Source: JACPYF01 sp964348695
GTDB lineage: Bacteria > Patescibacteriota > Saccharimonadia > Saccharimonadales > Saccharimonadaceae
Direction of reading: 5' to 3'
NCBI GenBank assembly: GCA_964348695.1
Contig: CAYGDI010000007.1
Coordinates: 1 to 20,576 of the forward strand
Length of the DNA stretch: 20,576 nucleotides
The notes under the pieces: generated by a model
What the model was told of the DNA's origin: nothing
Databases searched by the model: none
The model's input: the letters and a program-made list of their open reading frames with translations, nothing else
In this document: positions 15,784 to 20,576 of the stretch, piece after piece
How positions within the stretch are numbered: the first letter of the stretch is position 1
Layout: each line of letters starts with the position of its first letter
Position numbers and translations under genes: made by a program

Positions 15784-16596
15784 ATGATCGCCCGCTTCCG
15801 CAGAATCTTCAAACGGCTGCTCCCGTCGTGGCTCTCGTCGGGCGAAGGCGACAAGGTGCATTTTTCGCTCGGCGTCATTATGGACGCGTACGTCGAGCGC
15901 GCGCGCCTCGGACTGCAAGCGCGCTTCCCCATCGCCGCGCCTACCGATGCGCTGACGGCCATCAGCCGCGACCGCAAGATCATCAAGGGCATCGCCGAGA
16001 CGGACGCCAACTACGCGACGCGCGTCATCCCGTGGCTCGACGACCACAAGACGCGCGGCAACCCGTGGGCGCTGATGAAAAATCTTCGCGGCTACCTCAA
16101 CGCCGAGGTGAGGATCCGCACCGTCGACAGTTCGGGCAACTGGTTCACACGCGACCGCGACGGCACCGAGTCGGTATCGATCGCGCAGGCCAACTGGAAC
16201 TGGGACAACGCGCCCGCCATCGCGGGCACCACCCAATGGTCGCGTTTCTGGGTCATCATCTACCCGACGAGCGACAACAAGCCGTGGGCGCAAAGCCTCG
16301 CGTGGGGCAACGCCGCGCTCTGGACGACGGGCGTATTCGGCAACCCGACGGCGACCATCGGCACGACCGCGACGCGCGAGCAGGTGGCGGACGTGCGGCG
16401 CATCATCGCCGAGTGGAAGCCCGAGGGGACGAAGTGCGAGTGGATCATCATCGCGTTCGATGACGCTTCTTTCTCGCCCGCGACGCCTGCGCAGCCAACT
16501 CCAGGTCCCGGTCTATGGGGCGATTGGGGTAAGGTGGTGGGGACCGAATACGTACCGGCACGCGTCGCGACGGCGCGCTACTGGGAGGGTGAGTAA
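15784..16596 (+). CDS. Tail protein I-like/baseplate wedge protein
   Basis: This 270-residue protein begins at ATG 15784, four bases after the J stop, and ends in a TAATG overlap with the next gene. In P2- and Mu-like phages this position holds gpI or gp48, the second wedge protein. The N-terminal part (LLPSWLSSGEGDKV, then a helix with DAYVERARLGLQAR, and IAAPTDALTAISRDRKIIKG) fits this group. WLDDHKTRGNPWALM and LRGYL continue the pattern. The C-terminal half is Trp-rich (WNWDNAP, FWVIIYP, WGNAALW) and is longer than in Mu gp48; it may carry an attachment domain for the fibres. Family placement is by position and pattern. Confidence 0.68.
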   Translation: MIARFRRIFKRLLPSWLSSGEGDKVHFSLGVIMDAYVERARLGLQARFPIAAPTDALTAISRDRKIIKGIAETDANYATRVIPWLDDHKTRGNPWALMKNLRGYLNAEVRIRTVDSSGNWFTRDRDGTESVSIAQANWNWDNAPAIAGTTQWSRFWVIIYPTSDNKPWAQSLAWGNAALWTTGVFGNPTATIGTTATREQVADVRRIIAEWKPEGTKCEWIIIAFDDASFSPATPAQPTPGPGLWGDWGKVVGTEYVPARVATARYWEGE

Positions 16597-17453
16597 TGGC
16601 GCAATACAACGGCAAGCCTGCCAACATCTCGCGGCCCGCGGCCGTCAACATCGCGAGCTCGACGAACGCGACGCCCATCGTAATCACGACCTCGGCGAAT
16701 CACCTACTGACGAACGGCGACACCGTCGTCGTCTCGGCCCACGAAACCAACACCGCGGCCAACGGGCAGTGGACGATCGTCTACCTGACGGCCACAACGT
16801 ACTCGCTGACTGGCAGCGTGGGCAACGGCGTTGGCGGCGCGACGGGGACGAGCACGGGCCAGGGCTTGCTGCCGACGTTCGAGCGGCCCGACGACGGCGA
16901 TGCGGCGGCGGTCGCGGACTTCAACGCGGGCCTCGAGGCCAACGGTGATCGTGCCGCCTACCTCGCGCAACGTGTCGGCGCGTACCGGCATCTCTATCGA
17001 GACTCAGTCGGCCCGCTGAACGCAGCAGAGCCACCGACGAACACGGGAGGCTGGAACAACTTAGCAGCCTACGGCACCGCGCTCCAGGTGATCACGTTTG
17101 GAGCGGGCTCGGTCAAGCTGGCGCCCGGGGACATCATCCGTTGGCGCCTGCAACTCGCGCTCAGCGTGACGCAGACGACCGAGACGAACTACCTGAGAGT
17201 TGAGCGCGCGCTCAACGGCGGGGCCGCGGCCGTCATCCCCGGCGTCAGCCGAACGATCGTGTTTCAGTCGAGCCCCAACATCGGGCTCTACCACAACTAC
17301 ACGATCGTTGGCACGGAGGTTCTGCCAGCGGCGCCGCTGCTCGTCTACCAGTACGCGGTTTTTCTCAACGCGCACAACAGCGGCGCCTTCAACGTCAACA
17401 TTCAGCTAATGAACAACTCCGTTTACGAAGTGGAAGTCCTGAGGGCGAACTGA
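16596..17453 (+). CDS. Tail appendage/fibre protein with GD-type beta domain
   Basis: This 285-residue protein starts one base inside the previous stop (TAATG) and ends in a TGATG overlap. Residues 18-92 form a phage beta domain: HLLTNGDTVVVSAH, AANGQWTIVYLTATTYSL and a Gly/Ala-rich close, a relative of the inserted domain seen in the gp36-like protein. Residues 105-135 are helical and may trimerise; the rest (residues 145-285) is beta-rich with aromatic turns (IGLYHNYTIV) and could be a jelly-roll head. Position after the wedge genes suggests a short fibre or a baseplate appendage that binds host surface. No chaperone or lysozyme motif is seen. Function is inferred from position. Confidence 0.65.
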   Translation: MAQYNGKPANISRPAAVNIASSTNATPIVITTSANHLLTNGDTVVVSAHETNTAANGQWTIVYLTATTYSLTGSVGNGVGGATGTSTGQGLLPTFERPDDGDAAAVADFNAGLEANGDRAAYLAQRVGAYRHLYRDSVGPLNAAEPPTNTGGWNNLAAYGTALQVITFGAGSVKLAPGDIIRWRLQLALSVTQTTETNYLRVERALNGGAAAVIPGVSRTIVFQSSPNIGLYHNYTIVGTEVLPAAPLLVYQYAVFLNAHNSGAFNVNIQLMNNSVYEVEVLRAN

Positions 17454-18874
17454 TGGGCTGGCTAGACGACATCTTCGCGCAGTTTCTCACCGCTCAAGAC
17501 GAGGCGATCTCGAAGCCCGCGCGCGCCATTTGGAATTTCGGCCAGGGCATCAAGGTGACGGACAACCCCGGCTCGTCGCGGCTCGACATCGAGGTTCCGA
17601 CGACAAGCTCGACCGAGGCTGGGCTCTTGCCGCTGACGACCGGCGCCGACAAGGTGCTGGCAGCGCCAGCGAACGTCCCGACGTGGGCTAAGCTCGTCAA
17701 TGCGAACGTGGACGCAGCTGCCGCAGTCGCCGGCACGAAGATCGCGCCAGACTTCGGCGCGCAGAACATCACGACGACGGGCAAGTGGATTCTCGCGGCT
17801 GGCAGCGCAGCGGCCCCGACTCTCTACGTGAGCGGCAGCGCGACGACTGGCCTGTTTGCGCCCGTCGCCAACACGATCGGCGTCAGCGTCTCGGCCGCCG
17901 AGCAGTTCCGCGTCGGCGCTGGACTGCTGACGTGGGAGAAGGGCATAGCGGCGCCGACGTTCAACCAGGCGACGCAGACGACGGACGTGGTACCGCCGCC
18001 GCTGACGATCGCACCATCGGCGCCCTTCGCCACCGCGACGGGAGCGAATCGCGTGCCCGGCTCGCTCGTCGTCAACCTTGCACTCCCGACGAACGGCGGC
18101 ACCACCGAGGGGTTCTTCGAGGTGCAGCGCAACGCGGTGACGCAGGCGCAGATCGGATACACCGCAACCAATTGGTACACAGGTGGCGCAGCTACGGCCC
18201 TCAAAATCCCGACCAATGCCGATCTGTCCGTTGAACTTGGCGGCACCGGACGGTTCTTCGTCGACAGCAACAACGCGGCGATGGCGTGGCGCTGCAATGC
18301 CTTACTGCTCTACACGTCAACAAACACGCTGGGACTGACGCTCACTCCTAGCACGTCGCCGACCGTCGCGTTCGACGGCAACAGCGACATCACGCTGACC
18401 GGCAACACCACCGGCATCGACGCCAACACGGTTCTACCGACTACGACGCAGACGGTCGTGGCCAACGCGCAGGGCTCGCTCAACACGCAGCAGGGCCTGG
18501 TGAGGCGCTATCTCGGCTTCATCCGCACGACCGGCGCCGTGTCGACAACCGCCATCACCATCCCGCTCGCGACCTCCGCGACCGGCTGCTATGTCGTGGC
18601 TAAGATCACCGGGCGTTGTCAGGCGACAACGGGCGCTCCCGTCGTCGGTGACATGCGAGTCTTGACAGCGGGCTTCTGTTTCAAAAACGTCGCGGGCGTT
18701 GTCACTGCTGGCGATGGCACTCCGGTCTCCTACTCTCTCAGCGCATACGACACCACGATGAGCGCCGCCGGCTTTGACGTTATCGTCAGCGGCACCAACT
18801 TGCTCGTTCAACCGCTCGGCGTCGCCGACGGCACCGTCGACTGGACCGTAGAGGCCGAAGTTACGATCACCTGA
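17453..18874 (+). CDS. Tail fibre-like protein
   Basis: This 473-residue protein follows the appendage gene with a TGATG overlap. The first 30 residues are helical and aromatic (MGWLDDIFAQFL), probably the baseplate anchor. A stretch near residue 83 (NANVDAAAAVAGTKIAPDF) is a common fibre motif, followed by repeated Thr/Gly/Asn strands (NITTTGKWILA, VSGSATTGLFAPVANTIGV, DSNNAAMAWR) that resemble pyocin-like or intramolecular-chaperone-linked fibres. The C-terminal 130 residues form a likely globular tip (TTAITIPLATSATGCYVVA onward). Receptor binding is the probable role. There is no downstream tail fibre assembly gene, and no peptidase triad can be picked out. Twelve bases separate it from the next gene. 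Confidence 0.7.
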   Translation: MGWLDDIFAQFLTAQDEAISKPARAIWNFGQGIKVTDNPGSSRLDIEVPTTSSTEAGLLPLTTGADKVLAAPANVPTWAKLVNANVDAAAAVAGTKIAPDFGAQNITTTGKWILAAGSAAAPTLYVSGSATTGLFAPVANTIGVSVSAAEQFRVGAGLLTWEKGIAAPTFNQATQTTDVVPPPLTIAPSAPFATATGANRVPGSLVVNLALPTNGGTTEGFFEVQRNAVTQAQIGYTATNWYTGGAATALKIPTNADLSVELGGTGRFFVDSNNAAMAWRCNALLLYTSTNTLGLTLTPSTSPTVAFDGNSDITLTGNTTGIDANTVLPTTTQTVVANAQGSLNTQQGLVRRYLGFIRTTGAVSTTAITIPLATSATGCYVVAKITGRCQATTGAPVVGDMRVLTAGFCFKNVAGVVTAGDGTPVSYSLSAYDTTMSAAGFDVIVSGTNLLVQPLGVADGTVDWTVEAEVTIT

Positions 18875-18885
18875 CCAGAGGAACC

Positions 18886-19143
18886 ATGCCACTCCAATTG
18901 CCTACACCAAACAAGCCGGCTCCCGTCGCGACGCAACTGCGCATCACAAAATTCCGTTGCTCGGTCAATCCGAGCATGGTGCATGTCGAGTACTTGCGCG
19001 AGGACGCCGACGGCGCGACCATCGATCGCGGCAGCGCCGAGTTCTCCGGGGAGGAGATCGAAGCTGTGGACCCTGACGGCAGCGTGCGCGACCTCATCAA
19101 GGATACGCTCTATCAGCTCCTCGCTGCGCGCGGGGCAGGGTGA
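18886..19143 (+). CDS. Small conserved-looking protein of unknown function
   Basis: This 85-residue protein has AGAGGA five bases before the ATG, one of the better ribosome binding sites in the window. Its start is Pro-rich (LPTPNKPAPVA), followed by a two-strand segment with a short acidic helix (GEEIEAVDPDGSVRDLIKDTLYQLL). No membrane segment or signal peptide is present. It ends in a GTGA overlap with the next gene. I do not recognise it; position between fibre and lysis genes could mean a tail-tip or lysis accessory. Confidence 0.6.
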   Translation: MPLQLPTPNKPAPVATQLRITKFRCSVNPSMVHVEYLREDADGATIDRGSAEFSGEEIEAVDPDGSVRDLIKDTLYQLLAARGAG

Positions 19144-19481
19144 CGCTCAAGGTCGACACCGAAACGGCGCTCATGCGATTTCTCGGCGAGTGGCGCGAGG
19201 CACTCTCCGAGCACGAGCTCGCGGACCAGCGGCGCGAGAGCGCCGCCGAACTGCGGCACGTCGAGTTGCTGTCGACGATGCGCGCCACGACCATCCGAAT
19301 CGACGACCTGGAGGAGCGCGCCGACGCACACTCGGATCGCGCGGCGGCCACCGGCGAGCACGAGCGCGTGCAACTCCGCGCATCGATCGACGCGTGGAAA
19401 ACATGGGCGCGCGGCATCGTCGCTACGCTGTTGACCTCCGCCATCACCGGGCTCGTCGTCTACTGGGCGACGCACCGCTGA
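19140..19481 (+). CDS. XhlA-like coiled-coil protein with C-terminal membrane anchor
   Basis: This 113-residue protein begins at GTG 19140, inside the GTGA overlap. Residues 12-86 are charged and helical (an RIDDLEERADAHSDRAAA segment is typical coiled-coil), and residues 88-110 form one membrane segment (WARGIVATLLTSAITGLVVYW) ending in THR. This plan, soluble coiled-coil in front and one membrane helix behind, is that of XhlA-type lysis helpers. It resembles those in layout rather than in any specific residues. It probably works with the holin-like gene downstream. Alternatives are a tail-associated membrane protein or a spanin subunit. Confidence 0.6.
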   Translation: MTLKVDTETALMRFLGEWREALSEHELADQRRESAAELRHVELLSTMRATTIRIDDLEERADAHSDRAAATGEHERVQLRASIDAWKTWARGIVATLLTSAITGLVVYWATHR

Positions 19482-19501
19482 GCGTGGTAGACTCGACCTC
19501 G
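19471..19501 (+). promoter_or_regulatory. Candidate extended -10 promoter upstream of tad2
   Basis: TGGTAGACT (19485-19493) resembles an extended -10 box. The wider block CGCAC-N6-GCGTGGTAGACTCG, then ACCTCG, recurs with the same internal spacing at 20474 near the right end, where a perfect -35 precedes it. Here the -35 position (19465-19470) reads GGGCGA and is poor. The site lies at the end of the XhlA-like gene and about 80 bases before tad2, the only sizeable gap among the right-end genes. Confidence 0.4.
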
Positions 19502-19570
19502 GCGCACGGCGGATCGCATCCCCCCGCTGGTCTGTCGCGCGCCGTCTTCTGAAAGCGTCACGGTGAAGAT

Positions 19571-19825
19571 ATGACTTTCGGTGAAGCGATTGCGGCTCTC
19601 AAGTCTGGCAGGATGGTGCGCCGTCTCGGCTGGAACGGCAAAGGCATGCACCTCTACCTGGAGGATGGGTTCTCGATGCCGGTTCGAGGCGGCGTTCACG
19701 CGGGCGCGGTGCGCGTCTACGAGCCGGTGATCTGCATGTACACGGCGCAGGGGAAGCATCAGCCTGGGTGGCTTGCGTCGCAGCCCGACATGCTTGCGGA
19801 AGATTGGGAGTCGCTCGATGAGTAA
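19571..19825 (+). CDS. tad2: Tad2-family (DUF2829) anti-Thoeris/anti-defence protein
   Basis: This 84-residue protein is an end-to-end match to the DUF2829 family. It opens with MTFGEAIAALKSG, has GWNGKGM at residues 20-26, then a YEPVICMYTAQGK strand, and ends with GWLASQPDMLAEDW at residues 66-79, the most conserved block of the family. Tad2 proteins bind small nucleotide signals: characterised members sequester the gcADPR made by Thoeris TIR proteins, and some bind CBASS cyclic dinucleotides. They do not cut the signal. It lies behind an 89-base gap with its own candidate promoter and a GGTGAAG ribosome-site-like sequence, and its stop overlaps the holin-like gene by 8 bases. Family membership is strong; ligand choice cannot be read from sequence. 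Confidence 0.88.
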   Translation: MTFGEAIAALKSGRMVRRLGWNGKGMHLYLEDGFSMPVRGGVHAGAVRVYEPVICMYTAQGKHQPGWLASQPDMLAEDWESLDE

Positions 19826-20471
19826 CCTCGCCTCGCTGAAATCCTCGCTCGGTCCCGAGCTGTGGTTCCTCGCCATCGCGTTCCTCGCTGGCGCCGTCGT
19901 GCGCGTGCTCAAGCGCTGGGTACCGGCGTCGTACCTGCCGGGCGCGTCGGCCCTCGTCGGCGCGCTGCTGAGCGGTGGCGCGGCGGTGGCGCTGCACGAG
20001 CCCATCGTCGCCGCGCTGCTGCTGGGCGCGACCGCCGGGACCGTGAGCGTGGGAGGCCACGAGCTGGCGAAGAAACTGCTGTCGCGATTCCTCGGCGTCG
20101 AGCTGGCGGAGCGACTCCTCGGCCTCGCGCGCAAGCCCGACGCGCCAAACGTCGATGCGCTGCGGAAGGCCGGCGTGCTGCTGGTCCTCTGCGCCGCGTG
20201 CCTACCGCCCGCCATGCCGACGCCGCGATTCGAAGCGTGCAAGGCGCGCTATGACGCTTGTGTCAAGGACTCGGCGACGCGCGCGGAGTACGAGGCGTGC
20301 AGGCAAACCGTCGACGAGTCGTGCGTCGATGAGCCCGTGCCTGCCGGCAGCGCATCGGCGCGTCGACTGCTTGAGGAGCGGCTCGCCATCCTTGCCGCGC
20401 GCGCTGCCGCCGACGCTGCCGCGGACGCGAAGTTCGGCCCCACCGAGGCGCCGCCGACATCGGAAGATTGA
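19818..20471 (+). CDS. Holin-like membrane protein with Cys-rich C-terminal domain
   Basis: This 217-residue protein starts at ATG 19818, overlapping the tad2 stop by 8 bases. Three hydrophobic segments near residues 14-31, 40-59 and 61-79 are holin-like. A basic amphipathic stretch follows. A fourth hydrophobic run at 118-129 (GVLLVLCAACL) leads into a Pro-rich segment, then cysteines at 141, 148, 161 and 169 with regular spacing and a helical Ala-rich tail. The last part looks exported and may be a separate lipoprotein: a GTG at 20175 follows GGAAGG with a 5-base gap. The likely role is control of lysis at the inner membrane. Rz1-like function for the tail is speculation; no endolysin is visible in the window. 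Confidence 0.6.
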   Translation: MSNLASLKSSLGPELWFLAIAFLAGAVVRVLKRWVPASYLPGASALVGALLSGGAAVALHEPIVAALLLGATAGTVSVGGHELAKKLLSRFLGVELAERLLGLARKPDAPNVDALRKAGVLLVLCAACLPPAMPTPRFEACKARYDACVKDSATRAEYEACRQTVDESCVDEPVPAGSASARRLLEERLAILAARAAADAAADAKFGPTEAPPTSED

Positions 20472-20496
20472 CACGCACGCCGCCGCGTGGTTGAAT
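20468..20496 (+). promoter_or_regulatory. Candidate sigma-70-type promoter before the final terminator
   Basis: TTGACA (20468-20473) is a perfect -35 box; 17 bases later TTGAAT (20491-20496) follows a TGG extended -10 element. The spacing is ideal. The -35 overlaps the stop codon of the holin-like gene, and a terminator begins about 20 bases after the expected start site near 20503, so a transcript of about 60 bases is predicted. Confidence 0.5.
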
Positions 20497-20522
20497 CGCG
20501 TCGACCTCGTTGTTGTTCACTC

Positions 20523-20561
20523 AGGCTCGCCGGGATGCCCTCGGCGAGCCTCTCCTTTTTT
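20523..20561 (+). terminator. Strong rho-independent terminator
   Basis: AGGCTCGCCG (20523-20532) and CGGCGAGCCT (20542-20551) pair perfectly over 10 bp around a 9-base loop, followed by TCCTTTTTT with six T at 20556-20561. It ends the late operon after the holin-like gene. Confidence 0.93.
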
Positions 20562-20576
20562 GTAGGCGCCAACATG

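Noticed and set aside
14582..15787. 401-codon plus frame covering the gpJ gene
   Set aside because: It shares DNA with the clear gpJ frame; the alternative protein is His/Arg-rich without motifs.
20155..20565. Overlapping +1 frame in the holin-like gene as a nested Rz1
   Set aside because: The Arg/Ser-rich product has no lipobox or membrane segment.
20574..20576. ATG at the right edge as the next gene start
   Set aside because: No ribosome binding site and no coding sequence visible in the window, so it cannot be supported.
1..20576. CRISPR arrays, tRNA or rRNA genes, insertion sequences, integrase or attachment sites
   Set aside because: No spaced direct repeats, cloverleaf-like segments, transposase motifs or terminal repeats were seen on reading through.

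Overview
This window is the structural (head-tail) and lysis/accessory end of a contractile-tailed, Mu-like bacteriophage or prophage. The DNA is strongly G+C rich, with third positions mostly G or C. The host is therefore probably a G+C-rich bacterium, but nothing visible fixes the taxon. No transposase, integrase, terminase, endolysin, tRNA, rRNA or CRISPR array is visible. Two runs of ten N show that this is a scaffold of joined contigs. One gap looks false and both can be closed in frame.

Layout. Positions 1-1649 hold a portal-like gene (Mu gp29/DUF935 type) on the minus strand, cut by the left edge. An A+T-rich 70-bp divergent spacer with inverted and direct repeats separates it from everything else, which is all on the plus strand. 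The head module (1720-5687) encodes a protease with a nested scaffold, a decoration protein carrying fibre-type domains, the gpT-like major capsid protein and a small CxxC/CxxC protein, followed by a hairpin. The connector module (5747-7681) encodes a gp36-like protein with an inserted domain, an unknown small protein, a neck protein and a tail terminator candidate. The tail module encodes a sheath with a tandemly duplicated domain, the tube, an assembly chaperone with a textbook -1 frameshift signal, and the tape measure. The baseplate module (12510-16596) encodes a hub/connector protein, a hub-spike protein, gp25, gpJ and a tail protein I candidate. Two fibre or appendage genes follow (16596-18874). 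The right end (18886-20561) holds a small unknown gene, an XhlA-like coiled-coil/membrane protein, a Tad2 (DUF2829) anti-defence gene, a holin-like protein with a Cys-rich tail, and a strong rho-independent terminator.

Most neighbouring genes overlap by 1-4 bases (ATGA, GTGA, TGATG or TAATG), so translation is coupled along long polycistronic messages. The capsid genes build the head, the connector genes join it to the tail, and the tube, sheath, tape measure and baseplate form a contractile injection apparatus. The terminal genes prepare lysis and probably blunt host nucleotide-signal immunity.

The points most worth following up are the Tad2 homologue with its own candidate promoter, a second copy of that promoter motif just upstream of the final terminator (a possible short RNA), the divergent portal, the repeated use of small beta-rich accessory domains in capsid, connector and sheath proteins, the nested scaffold start, and the frameshift cassette.
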